Source: Mermis nigrescens
Taxonomy: Eukaryota; Nematoda; Enoplea; Mermithida; Mermithidae
DNA length: 64,000 nucleotides
Assembly: GCA_036768485.1 (NCBI GenBank)
Contig: JAVLUZ010000142.1
Location: 18,907,735-18,971,734 of the forward strand
Direction of reading: 5' to 3'
Positions 1 to 9,176 of this stretch are shown piece after piece (within the stretch, counting starts at the first letter, position 1; each line of letters starts with the position of its first letter). The notes below the pieces were generated by a model. It saw nothing but the letters and a program-made list of their open reading frames with translations, was not told the origin of the DNA and ran no database searches. The position numbers and the translations under genes are program-made.

Positions 1-298
1 TGGTTAATCATTCCATGGCCAAATTGTTGCACAGTTGGAGTACACGACATTCCTAGATTAATTTTAGTGGCTCTAAAAAACTGTTATATAACTATGGAGA
101 ACGCGATTCCATGGCTGGTTGATTCTTAGATTTATTTATTGAAAAAACAGGGACCCCCGGGACAACAGGTACCTATGGTGCTCGGGATGACGCGGGTGCT
201 TGGGATGACGCGGGTTGACCCCTTGACCAGCTGACCCGTTTCCCCTTTAACCCATTCCCCTTTGGCCGGCTAACCCATTCCCCGCTTAGTAGCATTGC
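1..298. other. Intergenic sequence with short local duplications
   Basis: No gene is seen. Between about 165 and 290 there are small tandem duplications (a ~17-bp unit with GGGATGACGCGGG, then repeats of CCCATTCCCC). The rest is unique-looking AT-rich DNA. Confidence 0.5.
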
Positions 299-372
299 GT
301 GGCGCTCTGAACGGTGCCACCTAGGCACATGCACTAAAGTGCAATCGCCTGGGGCACGGTCCAGAGCGCCAC
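299..372. repeat. Strong imperfect hairpin, GC-rich
   Basis: GTGGCGCTCTG at 299-309 is perfectly complementary to 362-372. After one mismatch the pairing continues (ACGGTGCC against GGCACGGT, then CC-AGGC against GCCTGGGG), giving a stem of about 22 bp with small defects and a loop near 327-346. The fold is pre-miRNA sized and much richer in GC than its surroundings. It could be a structured small RNA or the relic of a palindromic transposon end. Confidence 0.55.
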
Positions 373-594
373 GTAGTACTACTAGTATGCAATTTTAATC
401 ATTGCGCCATGACTTTAGCAAAAATTCACAAGTTTTGTTGCGGCCGCCCCTGTCCTCTAGGTGCGGCTTTGTCATGGAAAAACTCAACAGTGACATTAAC
501 AAAATTTGATCAGATTGAAGGTCATCAAGAAGAGTTGGTTTTATGTTTAGTGTAAGACCATGGTCAGTCTTAGGTGTCTTGTATTAATTCGTGG

Positions 595-1100
595 TTCAGT
601 AAAGAACTTCAAAGAAGTTCTATAGAAGTTCTATAGAAGTTTGATAAAGAACTTTGAAGAAGTTCTATAGAAGTTCTAAAGAAGTTCAATAAAGAACTTC
701 AAAGAACTTCTATAGAAGTTCTATGGAAGACTGTCGAACTTCGAAGAAGTTCTATAGAAGTTCAATAGAGAACTTCGAAGAAGTTCTATAGAAGTTCGAT
801 AAAGAACTTCACAGAAGTTCTACAGAAGGTCGATAAATAACTTTGATCAAACTTCTATAGAAGACTGTCAAACTTCGATAACACGATAATAGAACTTTGA
901 TAGAATGCAACTCGAAGTTCGTCTAACTTTGAGACAAAGTGCTGCAAATCTTTAATAGAACTTTGATGCTGATTGCAGTTTGGCCTAAGTACGACAAACT
1001 TTTTATTGAACTTCGATAGTGAGCAAATCAAAGTTCGGCAGATCTTTTATAGAATTTCAACAAACATAGAAGTCGAAGTTCAAAGAGACCAAAAAATGAG
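595..1100. repeat. Degenerate GAAGTTC/GAACTTC satellite
   Basis: Short repeated blocks such as AGAAGTTCTATAGAAGTTC alternate with their complement AAGAACTTCGAAGAAG, so the array is rich in small palindromes. It is most regular at 600-830 and decays to the right. No coding capacity is evident. Confidence 0.7.
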
Positions 1101-1263
1101 GTCATAGAACTTTGAGTGAGCAAATAGCAAGGGTCATTTAAATTTTAATAGGTACATACCTAAGTACCTATAGCTCCTAATACGTGCTTCCTTGTTGAAT
1201 AATTACCTTGAATTGTATTGATTTTTGGTAGCCTCATTCCGAGTCATGTGAAACAGACTATAA

Positions 1264-1535
1264 CTAGCAAGAAAAAATGCTCCGATGGAACAAATAAAGG
1301 TAGAATATACTTGGAACAAAGAATTATCAATGACGTAAAAGGAGGGAACTAGAAAAAGCTCTTATCTACAAATGTCACAAAATTTGCTAAAACTCAGAAA
1401 TTTCCTAAACAAAGGAAAAATGAAAGTAAGTAAATCAAAGAAAAGACCTACCTTTGCCTAAAACTGCAAGCTGCTGAAAATCAGACTTTTTCTAAGCAAT
1501 GCAAAATTCTAAGTATATTCTGCGGCCTCTGAAAA
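1264..1535 (+). repeat. Diverged fragment of the left arm of the 3.2-kb repeat
   Basis: The segment starts with CTAGCAAGAAAAAATGCTCC and follows the left arm of the elements at 11504 and 53093 (AATATACTTGG, GACGTAAAAGGAGGG, then ATTCTGCGG-CCTCTGAAAAAA). It carries an internal insertion of roughly 75 bp. The opposite arm is missing. Confidence 0.65.
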
Positions 1536-1564
1536 AAATAGGTGAACCTTCTCATATTGTCCTC

Positions 1565-1823
1565 CATACAGTGGGCGGTTCCAAAATTCTGAGGGGGTTT
1601 TCAAATTGGAATATTAGCCTTAAAAATAGTGCTATGTTGAAGAAAACACCATTTTTGAACGTTTCTTGTTGAGCTCTATCTATCGGTACCTACCAAAAAA
1701 AGCCAAAAAGAGCAGAAAGATTTAAAAAATTGAATTTTGGAGATGTTGTTGGATATTTGCATTTTCTCGTTGGGTATTTTGCCTTATGATGCATACTCCC
1801 CAAACCCCCTACGTCTAGGTATG
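1565..1823 (-). mobile_element. MITE family A copy (hAT-like)
   Basis: An old copy in reverse orientation: CATACAGTGGGCGG at one end, ACGTCTAGGTATG at the other, and the family's internal landmarks (AAAACACCATTTTTGAACG, AATTGAATTTTGG). Flanking octamers TTGTCCTC and GTGTCCAA share 5 of 8 bases, consistent with a decayed target duplication. Confidence 0.7.
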
Positions 1824-2158
1824 GTGTCCAATGCTTAATATAAAGCTTATAAAATAAATCTCAAATCTGCGTTTTTGCTAATGACTTGCAACATTGATTT
1901 ATTTGATATTGTGGCTAGATAAATATTACAAAAAGTTATATCCTATGATTATTTGCAATACCGCAATGAGAGACTGTAATGACTATTTATAATGCATGCG
2001 TCCATTCCAGTACTCTTCTGGCGTTTAATCCCACCAGACCACCGGATTTTATTCCTGACCATGTAAACTGATAACCATTAGGCATGGAAGGTGTTATGGT
2101 TGCAAGGCTCTAGGGTTTAGGGGGCTGAGTTGCAGTTGGGGACTTCAGCTAGTTCGGA
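1824..2158. other. AT-rich intergenic sequence
   Basis: No ORF, RNA gene or clear repeat is recognised between the MITE and the left LTR. Confidence 0.4.
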
Positions 2159-2599
2159 GGTCTTAAGGTTAAGACTTATGTGGTAAGTACCGAGTATTCC
2201 AACACATGTTTTATTAATCACAAAAACACGAATAGAAGACTAACTCAAATCCGACTCAAAAAACCAACCGAACCAAAGACCAAAGATGAACCAATAACGA
2301 CCAATAGACAAAGCCCCACAATGAATAAAACACGTGACTTAAAACTTGATGGGCTACGTGCCATCAGGCAACAAACGAAAGAGCTAAATTAGGCAAGAAA
2401 CGAAATTCACTCAGATCGCTTTCGTCGATCCCTCACGTATTTCGCTTTTTGCCTCGCTTCTTCAACGGCTGCCTCGAGTCACATATTTCGTCTTCCGCCA
2501 TCAAATGCATGTCGCCCCTAACTGCGCAATTCATTAATGTTCGACGCTTGCGCAGCTATTGGCGTCATCACTGTCGTCAATCTCTTGGCCGTCCTGACA
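2159..2599 (-). repeat. 3' LTR of the retroelement
   Basis: About 441 bp, aligning with 8693-9085 over its whole length. The best stretches are around GGTTAAGACTTATGTGGTAA, GATGGGCTACGTGCCATCAG and TTGGCCGTCCTGACA. It has many substitutions and is ~48 bp longer than its partner, so it is not a recent pair. The coding end of the long ORF (stop at 2534) lies inside this LTR. Confidence 0.8.
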
Positions 2600-5500
2600 T
2601 TCCTCTTCTTCAAATTGGACGCCCTCGTCCAAATCTTCGTCCGATGGGATTGGCGAATCCACCTCATCTGCTCTTGGCTCCCATCCACTTAAAGAACCAA
2701 AGGAGCCCGGCACAAAACCTCGCAAACGTAGATCTGGCTCCTTCCATGCACTCTGGTGACCAAATGAGCCTGGTGGGCCGAATGCCGAGTTTGTACCACC
2801 TGGCACTATGACTGGGCCCTTCTTTTTGCTGTTACGAGGTGGACTGTCATCTTTTTCAGTTTCGGCATACTCGGTACTATCATGGGGCGGTTCGTCGCAT
2901 TCCTCTTCTTCATTTGGGGCGTCCTCGTCCCAATTCTGAGTTTCCAATGTGGGTACAGGAGGACGGGAACACAAGTTGTATTGTATTCCATTGCATGGTA
3001 CTATTTCATTTTTGAGGCGAATATATCTGCACTCATTATTTATTTCGTAAGCTTTGAAACGAAATAGGAAATTAGTACCCAAAATGAAAGTTTTCACATT
3101 TGTGGTGGGGTATACATGAACCAAAATAGTCTCATTGACATCACCTACGTGTATGTCAAGATAACATTGGCCAATTAACTCAATAGCTTGGCCATTGGCC
3201 GCTATTGGCGTAGTGTACGTTGGCTCGATTTTTAGTTCGCTGATTTGGTCAGCTATGCATGATGATATTAAGGAGTAAGTAGCTCCAGTATCAATCATAG
3301 CTGTTGCCCATATTTGATTCTGTATAAGGACATCAATATATGGTGACCTTTTGGTCTGGGGATTTTGTGTAATTGTCATTACAGTAGTTTGTTGCTCTTG
3401 TGTAAGAGGAGTTCGCTGTGCTTGATTTTCCTGTTTTGTCATACCTACTAAATTCAGTAAGGCTGTTCCCAGAGAATGGGATTGTATACTGGGTGTACGT
3501 GCACGCATAATATGTGATCTGCGCGGCGGTCGTCTGGGTTGAATGAGTGGTGATGGTGTTTGTGGGCGATAAGTTCGCCTAGTTCGCCGATGGTTTAAAT
3601 AGCACATTAAAATGAAATATGCTAGATAACCAGAACCAGCGATCAGCGCTACAATTATAATTGCATTAAGTAGTAGCTGTACTGGACCCTGCAAAATATT
3701 TGTCAGGCCAGAATTTATATTATTACCTGTGTGTGAGGTAATTCGCTCGAGAACATTTTCTGCTCCTTCGAGTGTGCTCTTAATGGCTGCTCCTGCGCCA
3801 GTTAAGCTATCATGCACAAGATTTGGTTGTAAAGATATGTCTGCTGTGTAGCGGACTAAATTAGCTAAAGTTTGCTCTATTTGCTGCGTTTTTGCCACAT
3901 AATGAGCTAACGCTGCTGGGGCATATGGCTGGTCTGATAGTCTATCGTGGTAAATCTGGGGGGTTGTAAAGTCCACGAAACTATCATTTCCACTCCATAG
4001 CATGCTAACATGAAATTGGTTTACATGGGTTGGTCCCGAAAGGCTGAACCATTTACCTTGATCTTTATAGATTGGTAATGTACGATGGTTGCAGTCTACT
4101 TTTGGTGAAAAAGTTGTGAGCTCTTGGGAACCAGGAAGTACAAAATAAATCTGGTCGTTTACAATGACTGGTAAATTTTTGTAACAAGTATTATTGACCT
4201 TTAGGTCCCAATAGATTTTATGCGGTTTGACTTTGTTACATTTCCAAACTGTTAGTGCTTCCCCTGTAAACTCAGCGGTTATATCAGTACGTTGGAGCAA
4301 TGCTCTGGCGCCCATCGTGGCGTCAAAGCTTAAAATTTGCCAGACAATGTCTAGTGTGTTTTGAGACATATGGCACATTTTTAGCCATAATTTTTTGAAT
4401 TTATGCTGTTCGAGTTCGAGCAATTTGGATTCTAAATAGTCCAATTTTGCATCGACAGGATCAGCGTTAATTATTATGGCTGCATCCTTAGAAGGTGCAG
4501 TGATTGGTGATGTAAAGTTAAAAGGGTTCGGTTTACCCGGGGCTAGTTGTATAACTAAGCCTTGCCTTGTTAGCCATCCTCGCTTTATGTGTTTACACAG
4601 TTTAAAGCTGGTTCGCAAGGTTAAAGAGGCTTGTAAGTCCTCAATTACTACGTAAGGGTGGGAATATTTGGCTTTATAGGTACCTTTCAAAATAACGGGG
4701 CAGTCCATGTCCCTCTGGTTCGTTTCCCAATTAATGGTTTGGTTATTTCGGGTGCACGTCCCCATATCGTACGTACAGTTTCCTACATCTCCGAGGTCAG
4801 AAGTTAATACTTTACCATCAAATGTGGCTACTGTACCCTCTTCGAGAATAGTGTTAGCTACTGTAGTACATGAGTCGTGACAACAGTACGTATAATCCAC
4901 TTTTAAAGTGTTGTTTGTGGACCAAAAACCATTAGGGAGTTTGAAAAGTTTACGCTCATTGTGCGTTTTTGAGTGAAAAATACCTTCGCAAACTTTATGA
5001 TGTAAAGGTTCAATTTGCATGGTATCTCGCACTATACCTTTTGAGCCAAAAAATCCCATATTCGTGCACACAGTTCGTGTTCGGGTATAGCATTTATATG
5101 CTAATTCCATGGTGGGAGTACTTTTTGGAGTGTAGACTGTTGCATCAAAAGTTTGAGCCGATTTTTGGCTTTTAACAACAAATTTACAGTCTAGGGATCT
5201 GGGGATATCCAGAGCTGTCCCACTACTGCTTTTGCCACACAGTATGTACTCTGTGTCTCGTTTATTAACAAAATCTTTATTTACATCTGCAGTCACATAG
5301 GAGATACCAAATATAATATATATAAAAAACGTAATATATATTTGTATCTGACTGCTATAAGGGCGCATCGGCTTATTGATCTTTGCGCCGCTTATTTTTG
5401 CGGGCCTGCTGCGCATATCCTGGAATGTATACGATATAGCATACATGAACAGGTAAGTAAAAGCTAGGAAAACTAATTTACTTATACGCCGAATCTCTCT

Positions 5501-6523
5501 GTTGGCGTTATCGATCTGCTGCTGCAGCCCGGTTTTTTCGACGTTGCTAGAAGCATGCAGTAAAGCTTGCTTCCAGCGGATGATGTCAACGCCGATATCG
5601 AGCACCCGGCTTTCTTCGCTAAGCCGAGTAGTTTGTTCATACTCAGCATTGCGATGAAGCCGTTGGCGTTTTCGCTGCTGGCGCTCTTGCTCACGCTGCT
5701 GCTGATACTCGCCATTTTCACTCGATTCAGTACTGGCGAGTTTGAAGCGCGACTCGCCAATATCCCATATTGGGACTGGAGATGGGGTAACCTCTCGATT
5801 ACTCATCTCAGTCTCCGAATCGAGTTTGGCTGAGCGCAGCGCAGTGGCTAAGTCGTCCTCAGCCTCCAGGTCAAATACTATAGGGATCTTAGGGATCCGA
5901 TAGGAGGACAAAGCGGTCCCCTCGACCTGGGGCGCGACTTCAGGCGCCTCTGGCTGATTGCCTTCAATTTGGGGCTCGCCATTGTTTGCTGGCGGCGATG
6001 CGGTCGGGGCGGCGGCCTCCAGAGTTTCTACATTGGGGGGCAGCTCCATGGAGGGTGTTATTATGGGAGCTTCCCGCAGCACCTCATCCATGAGCTGGAC
6101 CAATGTGATTGGCTCCGAATTGTCGATCGGGGTCGAGTTGTTGTCAACCGGCCTCGAATAATGAGCCCTCGGCTGGCACTTGCATTGGCCACACCAGCAC
6201 TCTGAAAAATGAGTGGAAAATTCAGTTTTGGTGTTCAATTGACAAAGATTTTTCGGTACTTTTGAATTAATTTTGTGAATTTCTATTGATTTAATCTTTT
6301 CGAGATCGATTTGAGTTGTTTCTGATCGAAATTTTTCGATATCTGATTTGAAATTTTCAGAATCGTGTTGAATAGTTATTAATCGAAATTTTTCGATTTC
6401 AGATTCGATATTTTCCGAATCGTTTTGAATAGTTTTTAATCGATATTTTCCCATGTCAGATTCAATATTTATGTGTTTTTTCACTTGTATTAATATGTAT
6501 CGGAAAATTTTCCGGTGGGTCAT
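2534..6523 (-). CDS. Envelope-like glycoprotein fused to retropepsin (1329 aa)
   Basis: One uninterrupted frame. Residues ~1-390 are a non-globular, charged and Pro/Gln-rich region with a Cys-rich cluster (CWCGQCKC, ~109-116). A hydrophobic segment at ~350-366 and a signal-peptide-like segment at ~393-412 precede a Cys-rich ectodomain with several N-x-S/T sites (~413-945). A C-terminal membrane segment follows at ~948-973, then a basic tail. Residues ~1060-1165 form a retropepsin: IDTGATYS at ~1077-1084 is the catalytic Asp motif and FILGTNFL at ~1146-1153 the flap-side motif. An acidic, low-complexity tail completes the protein. The ectodomain pattern recalls invertebrate-virus fusion glycoproteins captured by LTR elements, possibly chuvirus-like; that assignment is tentative. 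Protease downstream of Env, without RT between, is not the usual order (gag-PR-RT-IN-env). The frame is intact although the LTRs have decayed. The first Met (6523) is used; translation could start at a later Met or depend on splicing. Confidence 0.8.
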   Translation of the reverse strand: MTHRKIFRYILIQVKKHINIESDMGKYRLKTIQNDSENIESEIEKFRLITIQHDSENFKSDIEKFRSETTQIDLEKIKSIEIHKINSKVPKNLCQLNTKTEFSTHFSECWCGQCKCQPRAHYSRPVDNNSTPIDNSEPITLVQLMDEVLREAPIITPSMELPPNVETLEAAAPTASPPANNGEPQIEGNQPEAPEVAPQVEGTALSSYRIPKIPIVFDLEAEDDLATALRSAKLDSETEMSNREVTPSPVPIWDIGESRFKLASTESSENGEYQQQREQERQQRKRQRLHRNAEYEQTTRLSEESRVLDIGVDIIRWKQALLHASSNVEKTGLQQQIDNANREIRRISKLVFLAFTYLFMYAISYTFQDMRSRPAKISGAKINKPMRPYSSQIQIYITFFIYIIFGISYVTADVNKDFVNKRDTEYILCGKSSSGTALDIPRSLDCKFVVKSQKSAQTFDATVYTPKSTPTMELAYKCYTRTRTVCTNMGFFGSKGIVRDTMQIEPLHHKVCEGIFHSKTHNERKLFKLPNGFWSTNNTLKVDYTYCCHDSCTTVANTILEEGTVATFDGKVLTSDLGDVGNCTYDMGTCTRNNQTINWETNQRDMDCPVILKGTYKAKYSHPYVVIEDLQASLTLRTSFKLCKHIKRGWLTRQGLVIQLAPGKPNPFNFTSPITAPSKDAAIIINADPVDAKLDYLESKLLELEQHKFKKLWLKMCHMSQNTLDIVWQILSFDATMGARALLQRTDITAEFTGEALTVWKCNKVKPHKIYWDLKVNNTCYKNLPVIVNDQIYFVLPGSQELTTFSPKVDCNHRTLPIYKDQGKWFSLSGPTHVNQFHVSMLWSGNDSFVDFTTPQIYHDRLSDQPYAPAALAHYVAKTQQIEQTLANLVRYTADISLQPNLVHDSLTGAGAAIKSTLEGAENVLERITSHTGNNINSGLTNILQGPVQLLLNAIIIVALIAGSGYLAYFILMCYLNHRRTRRTYRPQTPSPLIQPRRPPRRSHIMRARTPSIQSHSLGTALLNLVGMTKQENQAQRTPLTQEQQTTVMTITQNPQTKRSPYIDVLIQNQIWATAMIDTGATYSLISSCIADQISELKIEPTYTTPIAANGQAIELIGQCYLDIHVGDVNETILVHVYPTTNVKTFILGTNFLFRFKAYEINNECRYIRLKNEIVPCNGIQYNLCSRPPVPTLETQNWDEDAPNEEEECDEPPHDSTEYAETEKDDSPPRNSKKKGPVIVPGGTNSAFGPPGSFGHQSAWKEPDLRLRGFVPGSFGSLSGWEPRADEVDSPIPSDEDLDEGVQFEEEECQDGQEIDDSDDANSCASVEH
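2600..2611 (-). promoter_or_regulatory. Putative polypurine tract
   Basis: On the minus strand GAAGAAGAGGAA directly precedes the TGTC start of the 3' LTR. This is where plus-strand priming occurs in LTR elements. The corresponding position outside the right LTR has no purine run, which supports the polarity. Confidence 0.65.
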
Positions 6524-6775
6524 TGCCCGAAAACATTTGTGGGACCATGTTGGTCATGATGCTGTAATTACAGTCATTATCGATATTTTCTAGGGGGTCG
6601 TGAGACATTAAATTATTTGTTGGTTCGCGGAAAATTGGGCGATTTTGTGGTCGATTTTGCGACAAAATGGGCGCCTCCCCTCGGGGGTAGATTGCTGCCT
6701 CATTTGTGTATGAGTTGGTATTTGTGACTCACTTATAAAGCGTGGTTTTGGGCGCTGTACCGCCGGCGATGGTCC

Positions 6776-7504
6776 TTAGCCGTTTGGGCGACGGTTTGGG
6801 CGGCTGACATGTTGCGGCTGCTGACCGTGGATGTGCCAGCATGTAGCCGTTGTATGGGTACGATTGGTGCCACATCGTTCGCACCATTGACGCCGATTGT
6901 CAGTTGCTGGTCGGGCGGTCGGGCGGTTGGGCGCCTGGCGACCATTTTCGCGCTCTTGGCGGGCTAAGCGCCGCGCCATATCCCTCATTTGGGCCTCCAT
7001 CATTTGGATACGCTCCATCTTATCTGAATTAGCGAATATATTCTCTGTTACGACATGATTTAAGTTATCACGTAATACTTGTGACTCTACAAAATGAGCA
7101 CATTTAAGAACTTCGTTTAAGGAGTTATATTCTCTATATTTAATTTTGTCCCTTATGTGAGGGAGTAGACCCCTGAGAAAAATCGGTTTTAATATATTTT
7201 CTCTCGAATCTTCATCCAAAGTAGGATAAGCAACTCGTGCAAATTTTCTGAGTTCTTCAACATATTCGTTTACAGACTCTGAATTTTTCTGTTTTTTATC
7301 ATAGATTAACTGCTGATATACGTCACTATCGCGTCCATCAGGAAAAGCAGTTTTTAGATGTTGTATATATTCTGCATATGTGGTGGGCTTGGGTCGCTTA
7401 TTTTGAATTTGCTTAAAAGCTGCTTTTGCTGCTCCACCTAAATTCGTTTCGAGATAATTTATGCGAAATTCATCATCTTGAGGGTTAATACCCTGTAAAA
7501 GCAT
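6776..7504 (-). CDS. Gag-like protein with zinc knuckle
   Basis: 242 aa from the first Met, but the frame is open well upstream (to about 7640), so the true N-terminus is probably not here. The body matches the Ty3/retroviral Gag capsid (retrotrans_gag) style: helical segments, an AAFKQIQ...YAEYIQHLK stretch, and YDKKQKNSESVNEYVEELR around residues 65-85. After an Arg-rich stretch the C-terminus has CERCGTNRTHTTATC, a C-x2-C-x5-H-x4-C knuckle for RNA binding. It lies just upstream of the Env/protease ORF in the same element. It would form the particle and package RNA. Family placement beyond 'LTR-element Gag' is not certain. Confidence 0.75.
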   Translation of the reverse strand: MLLQGINPQDDEFRINYLETNLGGAAKAAFKQIQNKRPKPTTYAEYIQHLKTAFPDGRDSDVYQQLIYDKKQKNSESVNEYVEELRKFARVAYPTLDEDSRENILKPIFLRGLLPHIRDKIKYREYNSLNEVLKCAHFVESQVLRDNLNHVVTENIFANSDKMERIQMMEAQMRDMARRLARQERENGRQAPNRPTARPATDNRRQWCERCGTNRTHTTATCWHIHGQQPQHVSRPNRRPNG

Positions 7505-7580
7505 AAATTTCGAAAATTCTTCTTCCCATTCTGTAAAATTATCGCCAAAATTTCCAGAACATATGGATGGAGGGTGTAAA

Positions 7581-7835
7581 TTAAACAGATGGGTGGGACC
7601 TCGAGGTGTCCGAGTCAGTGGTGTTTGTTGGTGTGATGGTATTTTGCAACCCCTGCTCTATCGTGTCTAGTTTATCATGTATAGGTGAAACAAGCGATTT
7701 TAATGCGTTCTTTACAGTGGAATCGATTACTGAAGCTGCAGTTTGTGATGTCATTTTATCGATTACTGCTTGACGAGTGTTTTTCGCTGGGGTATCCGAA
7801 TTATGATCAGGATCCAGAGTGATACTATGAAACAC
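7581..7835 (-). CDS. N-terminal gag frame, overlapping and out of phase
   Basis: 84 aa starting MFHSITLD, with a helical, Lys/Asp-rich middle and a Thr/Ser tail. It ends inside the upstream extension of the main gag frame, which is open in a different phase over ~7500-7640. Either a frameshift mutation has split gag or a programmed shift links the two. The position, directly after the leader, fits the Gag N-terminus. Confidence 0.5.
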   Translation of the reverse strand: MFHSITLDPDHNSDTPAKNTRQAVIDKMTSQTAASVIDSTVKNALKSLVSPIHDKLDTIEQGLQNTITPTNTTDSDTSRSHPSV

Positions 7836-8087
7836 TTAGTTTATTCGATTAAAATAATTCGATATTTACCGTATTTTATTCACGGATTTTACCAATAAAA
7901 GGTATTTGCTTCGTTTAGCAATGAAATTGAAATAAAATCAGCTCTTAATATGAATATTAACCTTTGTTAATTTTTTGGGGATAATTTTCCCTTTATATAA
8001 TAAGCCTTTGCTTAATTTTAAGAATGAGAGGAGATTCGCCCTCGATAAGCCTTTGCTTAATTGGGAACCTTTGTTCCTTTTATTACT

Positions 8088-8480
8088 GAGTCTACGCTCT
8101 AGTAAAATTAGCAGACCTTTGTCTGAGAAATATGTATTTGGGAACTTTTGATCCTTCTATTACTGAGTCTATGCTCTAGTAAAATTAGCAGACCTTTGTC
8201 TGAGAAATATTACCCTCTGTAGACCTTTGTCCGGGGGTTTTGTTGCCTTTGCCTGAAATATGGGTCGTCACCCTGAAAAATAAATGAATTTTTTCGAAAA
8301 TTAGTCGATTTTTCGACTTTTCAGACCTGTGTCTGTTTTGCGTTTCCTTTGAAACGTTTTATGTCGATTTTTCGACTTTTTAGACCTTTGTCTACTTTGT
8401 TTTTGGGTCTGTTCCCGAGAAGAGCTGAAAATTTCAAAATTTGTCAATTTTTCGACTTTCCAGACTTTTGTCTGTTTTGC
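8088..8480 (-). repeat. Retroelement leader with repeated AGAC/GTCT hairpins
   Basis: CAGACCTTTGTCTG or close variants occur near 8112, 8189, 8219, 8322, 8380 and 8460. Each can fold as AGAC/GTCT around a 4-6 nt loop. A ~77-bp unit starting TACTGAGTCT is duplicated at 8088 and 8165, and a block with GTCGATTTTTCGACTTT recurs. The stretch lies between the 5' LTR and gag, where LTR elements carry packaging and dimerisation signals; such a role is inference. Confidence 0.6.
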
Positions 8481-8692
8481 GTTTCCTTTGAAACGTTTTA
8501 GAAGCGGAGGGGAATTTCTCTCACACCCTGTCAGTAAATGAACACACAAATAAACTAAGTCAAAGCACTCGGTTTTCCTTACCTTTGCTTAACCACTGTC
8601 AATGTCTCGCCACGTGTTACAGTTCGCCTCGTGTTACGGTCGGGGTTTGGATCAAGAGGCAAGCGTCTCTAGCTTTGATTGCTAAGGTTCAC

Positions 8693-9085
8693 TGTCTCAA
8701 GGTTAAGACTTATGTGGTAAGTACCAAGAATATTCCAACACACGTTTTACTCAAGACAAACAAGCTAACTCAAGAGACGACCCAAAACCGAACCAATAAC
8801 GGACAATGAACAAAACGCGCGACTTAAATGCTTGATGGGCTACGTGCCATCAGGCAACAAATGAAAGAGCTAAATTAGGCAAGAAACGAAATTCACTCAG
8901 ATCGCTTCCGTCAATCCCTCACGTATTTCGCTTTTTGCCTCGCTTCTTTGATGGCTGCCTTGAGTCACATATTTCGTCTTCTGCCATCAAATGCACGTCG
9001 ACCCTAGCTGCGCAATTTATTAATGTTTGACACTTGCGCAGCTATCGGCGTCATTGCTGTCGTCAGTCCCTTGGCCGTCCTGACA
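8693..9085 (-). repeat. 5' LTR of the retroelement
   Basis: 393 bp, TG...CA termini on the minus strand (TGTCAGGACGG ... CCTTGAGACA). Partner of 2159-2599. Its outer edge is fused to the 30-bp minisatellite that starts at 9086. Confidence 0.8.
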
Positions 9086-9176
9086 TCTGTATCTTTTTGA
9101 AAAAGACGGTTGTTATCTGCATCCTTTTGAAAAAGATGAATGTTATCTGCATCTTTTTGAAAAAGTTGGTTGTTAT
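9086..9176 (+). repeat. 30-bp minisatellite, left part
   Basis: About three units of ATCTGCATCCTTTTGAAAAA plus GTCGGTTGTT. The array is cut at 9176 by the solo LTR and resumes at 9940. Confidence 0.85.

Larger units (their letters stand above)
2159..9085 (-). mobile_element. LTR retroelement, gag + Env-like/protease ORF, no RT seen
   Basis: Two direct repeats, 2159-2599 and 8693-9085, flank a ~6.1-kb interior read on the minus strand. Each repeat begins on that strand with TGTCAGGACGGCC; the right copy ends in GACA, while the left copy ends in GACC. The interior holds a leader with repeated hairpins, a gag-like region and one long ORF carrying an envelope-like glycoprotein plus a retropepsin, then a polypurine tract against the 3' LTR. 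No reverse transcriptase, RNase H or integrase ORF or motif was found, so the element cannot transpose by itself. The outer flanks do not match: the right LTR abuts a 30-bp minisatellite and the left does not. No target duplication therefore survives, which implies rearrangement or LTR recombination. A primer binding site was not recognised with confidence. Confidence 0.85.

Noticed and set aside
595..830. Heat-shock elements
   Set aside because: GAA and TTC are mostly spaced by 1 or 3-4 bases rather than the required alternating nGAAn pentamers.
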